From NCBI GenBank assembly GCA_045504435.1, contig JBEULC010000005.1, forward strand, positions 1-64,000: a stretch of DNA of 64,000 nucleotides. The letters run 5' to 3'. A program made the translations under genes and the position numbers. The stretch is from JBEULC01 sp045504435. GTDB taxonomy: Bacteria > Pseudomonadota > Alphaproteobacteria > WRAU01 > Hepatincolaceae. Shown here piece after piece: positions 17,094 through 25,019 of the stretch; positions within the stretch are counted from its first letter, which is position 1; each line of letters opens with the position of its first letter. A model generated the notes under the pieces. The model had not been told where the DNA came from. It did no database searches and saw nothing but the letters and a program-made list of their open reading frames with translations.

Positions 17094-17678
17094 TTATTTT
17101 AATAAAGCACTAACTTGATTAATAAGATCATCTATCTCATCAAAACTTTCTACCAAATGGTTTAGATGCTGATTATTATTAAAAGCATTACATTTTAAAT
17201 AAGTGGCATTAAATTCTTTGCATACTAATTCCTGCGAATATTTTGCTAATTTATAAGGTAAAACCGCTTGTAACCTTATCGCTTCTGTACCAACGACTAT
17301 TTGTTTATAATATTTAAAAAGCATTATAGGAATATTTGCTATCTCAAAATGCTGTAAGATATTTTCTATTCTATCGTCATTTTCTAAAATTCTAGGGCAA
17401 GCAGTATGAATTATTGCTTGGATTTTAAGATTTTTTTCTAATATAAAATTTATTAAATATTTTATAAAACATGGATTAGAAGAAGAATTTTGAAAAAAAT
17501 ATAATAACTTACTCTTTATATCTACCTTAGTTTTATAATCTTGTTTTTCTTGCTCTTCATGTTCAAAGGATTTTACATCAATTCCAATAATCAAAAACTT
17601 TTCTTCTAAAGCTTTAATTAAATGACTGGCTAAAAAACCCGCTGCCCCTGTAATAATTATAACCTGTTTATCTTGCAT
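17094..17678 (-). CDS. Short SDR-family NAD(P)-binding protein
   Basis: This 194-residue protein starts KQVIIITGAAGFLASHLI, the GxxGxxxxH form of the Rossmann dinucleotide loop seen in extended SDR epimerases and dehydratases. The catalytic Y-x-x-x-K pair is visible in LPYKLAKYSQEL (about residues 147-158). After it the chain is short and lacks the substrate-binding C-terminal half of an extended SDR (usually 300 residues or more). It also lacks a clear SDR Ser. It may be a reduced but used protein or a gene with an internal deletion. It stands alone next to tRNA-Pro, so the substrate is unknown. Confidence 0.6.
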   Translation of the reverse strand: MQDKQVIIITGAAGFLASHLIKALEEKFLIIGIDVKSFEHEEQEKQDYKTKVDIKSKLLYFFQNSSSNPCFIKYLINFILEKNLKIQAIIHTACPRILENDDRIENILQHFEIANIPIMLFKYYKQIVVGTEAIRLQAVLPYKLAKYSQELVCKEFNATYLKCNAFNNNQHLNHLVESFDEIDDLINQVSALLK

Positions 17679-17771
17679 GATAAATTATACCCCAATAATT
17701 TATTATTGATTATTAGAAAATAATAGCATAATCTGTTATTATTTTCCTATTGTATTTTAAAGGACAAAATT

Positions 17772-18266
17772 ATGTTGCTAACTTTTATAAAAAAGCTAAA
17801 AAATTTCTTTACTAAAGGAAATTCAAAATCCAGCAACTTACTAAATTCTAAGGAAAGCAATACCCTTATACCACTTTTTAATTCTCCCCAACAACTACAA
17901 ACTAAAGAGCAATTAAACGCTGATGAACTCAAATATTTAATGGAAACACAAAAGGTGATGATATTAGATGTGCGCACTCCTAAGGAGTTTAAACTTTATC
18001 ACATTAATGGCGCTTATAATCTGCCAATTGGAGATTTATCCTATGAAAAACTTGTAGATTTAAAGCAAGCAAAAGGTTTTAATGGAAATATTGTAGTTAC
18101 CTATTGTAATGCAGGCGGCAGAGGAGGTAAATCCTTTACTTTATTAAAAAATCAACAACTCTCCCAAACTAAAGATAATAATAGTAGCCTAAATGAGCAA
18201 TTACAAATAAAAAATTTAACTCATGGCATTAATGAATGGATAAATAAAGGAAACTTATACAACTAA
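17772..18266 (+). CDS. Rhodanese-like domain protein
   Basis: This 164-residue protein has a single rhodanese domain in residues 50-160. MILDVRTPKEFKLYHINGAY is the CH2A motif. The active-site loop is YCNAGGRGGKSF, with C112 as the persulfide-carrying cysteine. The first 45 residues are basic then polar, with the start LLTFIKKLKNFF possibly forming a short amphipathic membrane contact. By family it moves sulfane sulfur from donors such as thiosulfate. A GGACAA site precedes the ATG. No partner gene is adjacent. Confidence 0.85.
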   Translation: MLLTFIKKLKNFFTKGNSKSSNLLNSKESNTLIPLFNSPQQLQTKEQLNADELKYLMETQKVMILDVRTPKEFKLYHINGAYNLPIGDLSYEKLVDLKQAKGFNGNIVVTYCNAGGRGGKSFTLLKNQQLSQTKDNNSSLNEQLQIKNLTHGINEWINKGNLYN

Positions 18267-18361
18267 GTTTCCTTTATTTTGCGTCACTTTATATCTATCG
18301 TTACAAAATATAAGGAGAGTATAGGTGTATTCTTACCTACCTTTCTTAAATAATTCTTAAT

Positions 18362-18805
18362 TTAAGCTAAGCTTGCGCTCAACACCCACAAGGCTTTTTG
18401 ATGAAATTTTGCTCTATTAACAAATAAATCTTGGGTTACTGCATCTAACATGTTGCTTTCAAACGCATCATTAATAATATTTTCTACTACTAAATGGGCT
18501 ACGATTAGATCATTTAATACTGCAGTTTTATCTTTAAAATTAACTTCTTGATCACTTAACTGGGATTTATTAATTAAATAAGATAATTTTCCTTCTACTT
18601 CCCCATTTAGAATTACCACTCTTTCAGCAATTTCATCTAAAGCTTCTTGAAGATTTTCATAATGTTCTTGAAAAAGTTTATGAAAAACAATAAAATTACT
18701 TGTTTTAATGTTCCAATGATAGTTTTGGGTTTTATTATATAAGATATAACTATTGCTTAATAGTTCATTTAGATAATGTATACATTTGGTGTTGTTAGTT
18801 GTCAT
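18362..18805 (-). CDS. dps: Dps-family ferritin-like protein
   Basis: This 147-residue four-helix protein has the Dps inter-subunit ferroxidase ligands. H30 is in NYHWN, H42 in VFHKLFQEHYE, and D57 and E61 in ALDEIAERV. By family it forms a dodecamer that oxidises Fe(II) with peroxide and stores iron, sparing DNA from Fenton damage. The N-terminal lysine tail seen in DNA-binding Dps is missing, so DNA binding is uncertain. A very strong AAAGGGGGG site precedes the ATG. With Fe-SOD and MsrB elsewhere in the window it forms part of the oxidative-stress set. Confidence 0.88.
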   Translation of the reverse strand: MTTNNTKCIHYLNELLSNSYILYNKTQNYHWNIKTSNFIVFHKLFQEHYENLQEALDEIAERVVILNGEVEGKLSYLINKSQLSDQEVNFKDKTAVLNDLIVAHLVVENIINDAFESNMLDAVTQDLFVNRAKFHQKALWVLSASLA

Positions 18806-18933
18806 TTACTTTCCCCCCTTTATATAAATTAGTGTGTAAAGTTGTTAAAATAAGTATAAACCAAATCTCATTAACACTAATTACGTTAAATATTTAAATA
18901 ATAGCATATAAAACTTTATTAGTGATATAGAAA

Positions 18934-20139
18934 ATGCCATCTTCTCCTAATATACTTAATCGTTTAATAATATCTAATGGTCCTTATACTAGTATAATCA
19001 GCTCTTCAATTGTAAATTCTTTTTCTACACCATTAGGCAGTAAAGTAGAAAATAATTATTTTTTAGGATATTTTAAAAGTATTAGTACCAGTAATCATAA
19101 ACTCCAATATGATCTAGCCAAATTGGGTTTAGATTATAAAAAGCTATTAAGTTTTAATGATTATTTTAAATTAAGCATTTTTGATCAACAACAGTTCTTA
19201 CGAAGTACAGATAATTCCACTTTTTATGAAATTTACCTTCCTATTAATTCCACCACTAAAAGATGGCATAAAATTTTTTCTAAGCTTTATCCTCAATGCA
19301 ATTTTTGCTTTTATGAAGAAGGATTAATGTCTTATATTAAACCAATTTTTGATAGAAAATTACGAAAAATTATGGCAAATGCTACAAATTATTATATTTT
19401 TTATCATCCCCAATTAAAAGTCCTGTTAAATCATTATTGCCCTAAAATTAAATTTTCCCAAATTTCTAAGAAAGCTATCTTACAACAATTAAATACCGTG
19501 AAAACATGTATTAATGTTAAAGTGATTGAGCAGTACTCCCCTTTAGCTATGGAATCCTTAGAGATGGCTCAGGAAGAAATAAAAAAAAATGCTCTTATTC
19601 TGCCTCAGTATTATTATCATAATCAACCAAGGAAATTTAGAATTACCTTAGCACTTTATAAAAAGAATATTGGTAAATTATTAGCTTTTAATTACAGAAT
19701 TTTATTTAAGGATCATCCTAAAACTAAAAGCTCATTTTTTGATTTGCTGCAATCAAAGCCTAGCCCAATAGAAGTAAAACCAGATTTTATATTGTTACAA
19801 GAGCTAGAAAATTACCCTATTGAGATATTTGCTAATTCCTTAAAGCCTGATTTAGTATTTTCAGTTTATTCTACATCTCTTTGGAGCTTACCTTACTTTT
19901 TTAATATTAAGACTTTTACTAGTTATGAGATGCTTGATCAGCGCTTAAATTTCCTTTCAATATATCCTACTTTATCGTGTTTATTAACTAAGAATATGAT
20001 AAAAGATATAAATGAGGCCCTACTTGAGCCTAAGGAAATCCATGATAATTTATTTGCTAAAACTGCTTTTAATGAACCTTTTAAAACCAAAAATATTTTT
20101 TTAAATTGTTATATTAAATTATTAAGGATAATCTTATAA
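18934..20139 (+). CDS. Polysialyltransferase-like glycosyltransferase
   Basis: This 401-residue protein resembles bacterial alpha-2,8-polysialyltransferases. An acidic stretch FCFYEEGLMSYIKP at about residue 128-141 matches the conserved E/D-E/D-G motif. KDHPK (about 270) matches the HP motif used to bind CMP. SVYSTSLWSLPYFF (about 310-323) matches the serine pair motif. There is no signal peptide, as expected for an enzyme on the inner face of the membrane. It is followed at once by NeuB-like and NeuA-like genes, which strongly supports a CMP-sialic-acid-type donor. It could equally make a single sialyl linkage on LPS. No clear Shine-Dalgarno is seen. Confidence 0.72.
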   Translation: MPSSPNILNRLIISNGPYTSIISSSIVNSFSTPLGSKVENNYFLGYFKSISTSNHKLQYDLAKLGLDYKKLLSFNDYFKLSIFDQQQFLRSTDNSTFYEIYLPINSTTKRWHKIFSKLYPQCNFCFYEEGLMSYIKPIFDRKLRKIMANATNYYIFYHPQLKVLLNHYCPKIKFSQISKKAILQQLNTVKTCINVKVIEQYSPLAMESLEMAQEEIKKNALILPQYYYHNQPRKFRITLALYKKNIGKLLAFNYRILFKDHPKTKSSFFDLLQSKPSPIEVKPDFILLQELENYPIEIFANSLKPDLVFSVYSTSLWSLPYFFNIKTFTSYEMLDQRLNFLSIYPTLSCLLTKNMIKDINEALLEPKEIHDNLFAKTAFNEPFKTKNIFLNCYIKLLRIIL

Positions 20140-20205
20140 TAAACTCTAAGTACATAGTAAAAATTAAATAATCTAATAGCATTAAGTAAATTTTAAGGAG
20201 AGCAA

Positions 20206-21099
20206 ATGGCTTTTAACTATAATTATGAAAAACCTATCGTTATTTCTGAGATTGGCTGCAATCATAAAGGTGATATAGAAATTGCTAAAGAATTAATTGA
20301 ATTATCTAAAGAGGCTGGGGCAGATGTGGCAAAATTCCAAAAACGCCATCCTAGAGAGCTTTTAACCCAAAACCAATATGAGGCTCCTCATCCTAACCAA
20401 AGTAACGCTTATGGTTATACTTATGGTGAGCATAGAGAATTTTTAGAATTTTCTATACAAGAGCATGCCGAACTTAAAAAATATGCTGAAAGCATTGGTA
20501 TAGTTTATTCTACTTCAGTTTGGGATGTTACTTCGGCCAAAGCAATTATCACTTTAAATCCTTCTTTTATAAAAGTGCCCTCTGCTTGTAATTCTCATTT
20601 TGAGATGTTAAAAATTCTTAGGGATGAATATAAAGGTGATGTACATATTTCTTTTGGTATGACTAAAAAAGAAGAAAAAGATGAAGTTATAAAATTTTTT
20701 GAAGAAACAAATAGCGCAAAATCACGCCTAGTGGTTTATGCTTGTACCTCTGGTTATCCTGTTCCATTTGAAGATATTTGTTTACTTGAAATTAATAATT
20801 TATACGAAAAATATGGTGATAAAGTGAAAAATATTGCTTTTTCAGGTCATCATAAGGGAATCGCAGTAGATATTTCAGCTTATACTTTAGGCGCAGTTTA
20901 TATAGAGCGTCATTTTACTAAAGATAGGACATGGAAAGGCACAGATCATGCAGCTTCCTTGGAATTTGACGGTTTAAGAAAGCTATGTAGGGATTTGGCT
21001 GTCGTAAATCTAGCTTTAACTTACAAAAAAACTGATATTTTAGAAATTGAACAAGTACAAAGAGATAAACTTAAATATCGTAAAGACTCAAGTAACTAA
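20206..21099 (+). CDS. neuB: N-acetylneuraminate synthase-like protein (NeuB family, no SAF domain)
   Basis: This 297-residue TIM-barrel enzyme of the NeuB family condenses PEP with an N-acyl hexosamine (ManNAc or a related sugar) to give a nonulosonic acid. Visible motifs are VISEIGCNHKGDIEIAKELI (about 12-31), AGADVAKFQKR (about 37-47), FSGHHKGIAVDISAYTLGA (about 211-229) and ERHFTKDRTWKGTDHAASLE (about 233-252). The metal-binding His pair is carried in these loops. The chain stops after the barrel. The C-terminal antifreeze-like SAF domain of typical 340-360-residue NeuB, which covers the neighbouring active site in the dimer, is missing. An AAGGAGAG site precedes the ATG. Confidence 0.82.
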   Translation: MAFNYNYEKPIVISEIGCNHKGDIEIAKELIELSKEAGADVAKFQKRHPRELLTQNQYEAPHPNQSNAYGYTYGEHREFLEFSIQEHAELKKYAESIGIVYSTSVWDVTSAKAIITLNPSFIKVPSACNSHFEMLKILRDEYKGDVHISFGMTKKEEKDEVIKFFEETNSAKSRLVVYACTSGYPVPFEDICLLEINNLYEKYGDKVKNIAFSGHHKGIAVDISAYTLGAVYIERHFTKDRTWKGTDHAASLEFDGLRKLCRDLAVVNLALTYKKTDILEIEQVQRDKLKYRKDSSN

Positions 21100-21148
21100 A
21101 ATCACAAGTTTAAAAAACTAGATATAAAATATTATTGGATACAAGGTA

Positions 21149-21874
21149 ATGGGTATTGATAAATTTGCTACTAAGATTATAGCTTTTGTTCCCCTTAGAG
21201 GGGGATCTAAATCTATTCCCTTTAAAAATATTAAAGATTTTTGTGGAAAGCCGCTTGTTTATTGGTTGCTTAAGCAACTTGAAATGTCAGTGTTAGATAA
21301 GATTTTTGTCGCCACAGATTCTATGGAGATAGCTGATACTGTTGAAAAATTTAATCTTAAAAAAGTAAATATTTATCAGCGTGAAGCTAAAAACGCCCAA
21401 GATACATCTTCTACTGAAGATGTAATGCTTGAGTTTATTAATAAAAACAATTTTAGCGATAAAGATCTTTTTATTTTAGCTCAAGCTACTTCTCCTTTTA
21501 CCAAAGCTTGCCATATTGATGAAGCTTTAAAACAATTAAAAGCACAAAATGCTGATTCTTTATTAACGGCCGTTTTAATAAAAAGGTTTTTTTGGGAACA
21601 TAATAATTCTTCTAAGGATGTTTCAACCCTTATGTCTGCTGGAAGCAGACCAATTAATTATGATTTTAAATCACGTCCCAGACGTCAAGATTTTAAAGGC
21701 TGGTTAATGGAAAATGGCGCTTTTTATATTAATTCTATAGATAATATTAGAATCTCTAATAATAGATTATCGGGTAAAATTGCAATTTATGAAATGCCTG
21801 AATATACAGGACTTGAAATAGATGAACCTCATGATTGGCTAATCGCTGAACAATTGTTTAAAAAGTATTGCTAG
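21149..21874 (+). CDS. neuA: Acylneuraminate cytidylyltransferase (CMP-sialic acid synthetase)
   Basis: This 241-residue enzyme activates a nonulosonic acid with CTP. The nucleotide-binding start is IAFVPLRGGSKSIPFKNIKD (residues 11-30), the family R-x-G-S-K-x-x-x-x-K-N pattern. VATDS (about 51-55) and LAQATSPF (about 110-117) are the strands that bind the base and sugar. MENGAFYINS (about 190-199) and the final ETGLEIDEPHDWLIAE-type segment (here YTGLEIDEPHDWLIAE) are typical. It is the third gene of the cassette. Which acid it uses (Neu5Ac, legionaminate or another) cannot be decided from this. Confidence 0.9.
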   Translation: MGIDKFATKIIAFVPLRGGSKSIPFKNIKDFCGKPLVYWLLKQLEMSVLDKIFVATDSMEIADTVEKFNLKKVNIYQREAKNAQDTSSTEDVMLEFINKNNFSDKDLFILAQATSPFTKACHIDEALKQLKAQNADSLLTAVLIKRFFWEHNNSSKDVSTLMSAGSRPINYDFKSRPRRQDFKGWLMENGAFYINSIDNIRISNNRLSGKIAIYEMPEYTGLEIDEPHDWLIAEQLFKKYC

Positions 21875-22021
21875 TTCTCCACGCTATAACTAGTATGATT
21901 TATTACCTTGTTATCTTGCACTTTATTTTATTTACCCTCCCCCTCCCCTATTATCCCTTTTCTCTTTATTAAATCTCACTAAATCTTTATATCTTCTTGC
22001 CTATATTTTATGTTAACTGTT

Positions 22022-22560
22022 TTAATCTTCGCTTTTCGGTATTTTAAGGCGTTTAAGGAGATTACCATTTTTAGATATTTCTTTAGTACTGCAAGCAAAT
22101 TTAGTACTTTGTTTATAATTATCCTTATCAGGTTTGCTTCTTTTATTATCTTTTATAAAAATTAGTAAGATATCTTTAAAAGATTTAGGAGTATCTTTAG
22201 AAATAGTATATAAAATCTTTACTAAGGTTTTAGGTTCAGTGAGATCAATATATTAATATTCCTATTTTTTTAAAAAATTTAATTGTCTGATCTGTTAGTT
22301 CTTTATACAACGCTTCTTATCGTATATGTAGTATCTTTTTCTCCTATGCACTTACTGATAACAGCAAGAAGAGTTTTCATATTTTTGTCATAGAAGACCT
22401 ATGCTTAATATAATAATTTATATAGCTTAATAAGGGATACAATAGGCTTTAGCTTTAGGTGCTTCCAAGGCCTCCTGCTCTTTAATTGGAATTATATGTA
22501 AATTAACAGGGGGAAATTTTTATAAGCTATTTTATTTAATTGCAGTTAAATCTTCCTAAA
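22022..22560 (-). pseudogene. Decayed gene of unknown function
   Basis: Reading the minus strand, blocks of protein-like sequence sit in different frames. NFPPVNLHIIPIKEQEALEA lies near 22440-22520 and ALYKELTDQTIKFFKKIGIL near 22260-22320. An open stretch at 22022-22252 contains EPKTLVKILYTISKDTPKSF and ends in a good TAA. There is no start codon for the last part. I do not recognise the family. Positions 21875-22021 show nothing further. Confidence 0.4.
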
Positions 22561-22577
22561 AACTTAATAAAATATTT

Positions 22578-23123
22578 TTAATTAGCTATAGAAAGGGGAA
22601 CTTTAGAAGTTACAGTATTTATATTAGAGATTGCATCAATTACAGATTCATCATTTTCTACTACAACGATGCAGTTAATTAAGGATATATCATAGGATTG
22701 ATCTTCAAGGTAGCTTAAAGATGGAGAAGAAGCGAAAAGCCAGCCACTAAAAATAAGATCATTGTTATTTTTTGGTGATAAAAGCTCTTTTAGATCTTGA
22801 GGTATTAAAGAAGTATCTACAGCTTTAGGAGTTTTATTATTATCGGCTTTATCTATCTTAATAGCTTGAATAAAGGCTATGCTTTCTGGTTCATCTTCTT
22901 GGGAAGATTTGTAGCATTTTCTTAAAATTACTAATAATTTATTATCAAATAAAAAAGGTACGTTTTCCAGTAAAGCTACAGAACTATATTTGCCGGTGAT
23001 TTTATTTAAAAGCTCAAATTTAGCTTCTTGATGGGCAATTAAAGATTTTGCTTTAAGTAAAGGAGCAAAACAAAAGATAAATATTATAGATAATATAAAT
23101 AAGTAGGTTTTTTTTAGACGCAC
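22578..23123 (-). CDS. DUF2155 domain protein (exported)
   Basis: I place the start at the GTG at 23123, which has an AGGAAGAG site at the right distance, giving 181 residues. The longer frame from 23150 would begin with TTG and lacks such a site. A signal peptide follows (TYLFILSIIFIFCFAPLLKA). The mature part has the DUF2155 hallmarks: LLNKITGKYSSVALLENVPF, then LRKCYKSSQEDEPESIAFIQ and IFSGWLFASSPSLSYLEDQS. The function is unknown; the family is alphaproteobacterial and periplasmic. It forms an operon with the two MlaD-like genes and NDUFA12, an arrangement known in Alphaproteobacteria. Confidence 0.85.
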   Translation of the reverse strand: MRLKKTYLFILSIIFIFCFAPLLKAKSLIAHQEAKFELLNKITGKYSSVALLENVPFLFDNKLLVILRKCYKSSQEDEPESIAFIQAIKIDKADNNKTPKAVDTSLIPQDLKELLSPKNNNDLIFSGWLFASSPSLSYLEDQSYDISLINCIVVVENDESVIDAISNINTVTSKVPLSIAN

Positions 23124-23152
23124 TGCTCTTCCTATACTACAAGATAGCAACC

Positions 23153-23590
23153 CTATTTATTTGAATTAAAAAATATAGTGCCAATCTTATCTTCTAATGA
23201 TATCCAATTTTGGGTATTAAAAAAAGTTTCTCCAGGCTCAATAATGTCATCTTGGCCAATTACAATGGCTAAACTAGGAGAATCAAAAATTCCTGTAGTA
23301 ACTATTGTTAAAATACTATCTTTAGGGATTTTAATATCATTATTGATTTTCATAATAATTTGAATAGAATAATCAGACTCCAAATTAATTTTAGAAACCT
23401 TACCTATTATTAGACCATTAATAACCACATTGCTACCTTCAACTAATGAACCAATATTATTAAAAATCCCTTTAACTTCATAATTTTTAAGATTAACTGT
23501 CATAACGGTAATAGCGCTATAAATTACAAAAATTAACGCTGCCAGTAAGACTAGATAACCAAAAAACATTTCAAATAATCTATTTTTCAT
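23153..23590 (-). CDS. MlaD-like (MCE domain) lipid-transport protein, second copy
   Basis: This 145-residue protein has one N-terminal membrane segment (FFGYLVLLAALIFVIYSAIT) and a single MCE domain. The domain runs from YEVKGIFNNIGSLVEGSNVV through INGLIIGKVSKINL to a DSPSLAIVIGQ strand. MlaD forms a hexameric ring in the inner membrane that passes phospholipids to or from the outer membrane. The gene starts inside the stop of the upstream MlaD-like gene (ATGA overlap), so the two are translationally coupled and may form a mixed ring. The MlaE permease and MlaF ATPase are not in the window. Its length fits minimal MlaD proteins. Confidence 0.82.
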   Translation of the reverse strand: MKNRLFEMFFGYLVLLAALIFVIYSAITVMTVNLKNYEVKGIFNNIGSLVEGSNVVINGLIIGKVSKINLESDYSIQIIMKINNDIKIPKDSILTIVTTGIFDSPSLAIVIGQDDIIEPGETFFNTQNWISLEDKIGTIFFNSNK

Positions 23591-24087
23591 TTAATAACCA
23601 TCAATTCGTTTTTATTAGTAGGGTTTATAGAATTTTGTTGTTGAGTTTTGTAGTAAGAAATTAAATCTAATACCTGATTTAAATCTAACCCTACATTAGT
23701 ATTATAAATTGTATCACCTTCTTTAAATAATGCAGTTTCAAAGCCGTTTATTATATTAATAGTTTTACCCGGAGCAAATAAAGAACTAGATGTAATAGCA
23801 ATCAGGCTATCTAAGGATAAGCTAATATTTTTTCTAACCTTAATGTTAACTATAATAAAATTGTTTACTTCTTTACTAAAAGATAACCCTTCTACCGTCC
23901 CTACTTTTAAGCCACCAATATTTACTGGGGTATTCTTTTTTATACCTGTGGCATCTTTAACTACAATCTTATAACGTTTAAAATCGCCTGTATAATCTTT
24001 AGAATGAAATAAAAAGAACAAAATCAAAAAGATTAGTACAGCCACCCCTACGCTAAAATTGAGAATTTTATTTTCTACTTCTACCAT
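23587..24087 (-). CDS. mlaD: MlaD-like (MCE domain) lipid-transport protein, first copy
   Basis: This 166-residue inner-membrane protein has an N-terminal anchor (FSVGVAVLIFLILFFLFHSK). A single MCE domain follows: YKIVVKDATGIKKNTPVNIG, then GLKVGTVEGLSF and the strand TINIINGFE. A proline- and asparagine-containing tail follows. This is the usual neighbour of NDUFA12 and DUF2155 in Alphaproteobacteria. It is probably the ring subunit of a phospholipid transporter working with MlaE/F encoded elsewhere. It differs clearly in sequence from the second copy, so the pair is not a recent duplication. Confidence 0.85.
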   Translation of the reverse strand: MVEVENKILNFSVGVAVLIFLILFFLFHSKDYTGDFKRYKIVVKDATGIKKNTPVNIGGLKVGTVEGLSFSKEVNNFIIVNIKVRKNISLSLDSLIAITSSSLFAPGKTINIINGFETALFKEGDTIYNTNVGLDLNQVLDLISYYKTQQQNSINPTNKNELMVIK

Positions 24088-24089
24088 AA

Positions 24090-24428
24090 TTACTGATTTT
24101 CATCCCAAGCTTTATATTTATTATAAGTTTTAATATTTTTATTAAATTCTTTAGGATTAAACTTTTTGCTAGTACCGGTTAAATTAGGAATGTGCTTTTT
24201 TTGCCAATTATATTGTTTCTTTTCGTTTAAAGGTTCAGCCACCATATGTCTTAGCCATGCTTCCCAATTATTAGGAATTTTAGAAGGTTCACTATCCCCA
24301 TGAAAAACTACCCATCTTCGATTCCTACCGAACAATTTTATCCGACTATAATAATAGTGATTTTTAAATTCATCTTGACCAGCTTTTTTTCCAAAAAGCA
24401 AAGTAAGTAACATGATAATCAATTTCAT
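24090..24428 (-). CDS. NDUFA12 (B17.2) homologue, complex I accessory subunit
   Basis: I use the ATG at 24428, with an AAGG site upstream, over the in-frame TTG at 24434. The 112-residue product has the B17.2 signature: RIKLFGRNRRWVVFHGDSEP, then IPNNWEAWLRHMVAEPL and QKKHIPNLTGTSKKFNP. NDUFA12 is an accessory subunit of proton-pumping NADH:quinone oxidoreductase, shared by mitochondria and Alphaproteobacteria. It sits on the matrix/cytoplasmic side near the quinone site. It is the first gene of a four-gene run with the MlaD-like pair and DUF2155. Its presence implies complex I elsewhere in the genome. Confidence 0.92.
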   Translation of the reverse strand: MKLIIMLLTLLFGKKAGQDEFKNHYYYSRIKLFGRNRRWVVFHGDSEPSKIPNNWEAWLRHMVAEPLNEKKQYNWQKKHIPNLTGTSKKFNPKEFNKNIKTYNKYKAWDENQ

Positions 24429-24434
24429 TATCAA

Positions 24435-25019
24435 TAAGCCTTGTTATTTATTAAAATTTTAGCCAACTTAGTAAAATAAAGTATTTCTTAATCCCTAATC
24501 AACTATCATAAACAATGTTTTATAAATTGTCTATATTTAATCGTCAACTCTAAGCTATCTTATAGTAAGAGCTAACAAAATTATTAAAAAAATTCTACTC
24601 TCCGCTCTAAAACTCCCCCTTCTTAAATTATCTAGAATAATAGTTTTTATAATCTTGATTATTATAGCGAGTATGATATTATTGTTTTTATTAAATATTT
24701 GTTAATCTATCCTAATAAAAGATTAACAAAGCATCGTATAAAATTATAAAAAAAATAGGTTAACGCTTGTTTTATCTCTTATAATTTTAGGGGCGGTCCT
24801 TTAAAAAGTATTAAATAAAGCATATATAATTAAGATATTTTGTGATGAAATTTTTATAAATTAACACAAGAATAAGGTTTAATTTTTAGCCTTATTTATT
24901 AAGTTTTTACATTAAAATAATTAAAGCAAATTGCTTAAAGCAAGTTAACTAAAATAGATGGCAATATTAAAAAATCAATATAATCTAAAAATATAGTAAT
25001 GTTTAATTAGGTAATTATT
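24435..25019. other. Non-coding gap ahead of nrdJ
   Basis: This is an A+T-rich stretch between the divergent NDUFA12 and nrdJ genes. I see no open frame of note, no tRNA and no sequence resembling a cobalamin riboswitch. One might be looked for here because NrdJ needs adenosylcobalamin. Promoters for both genes must lie here but cannot be picked out reliably. Confidence 0.4.

Noticed and set aside
24435..25019. Cobalamin riboswitch ahead of nrdJ
   Set aside because: I looked for the B12-box and a structured leader and saw neither.
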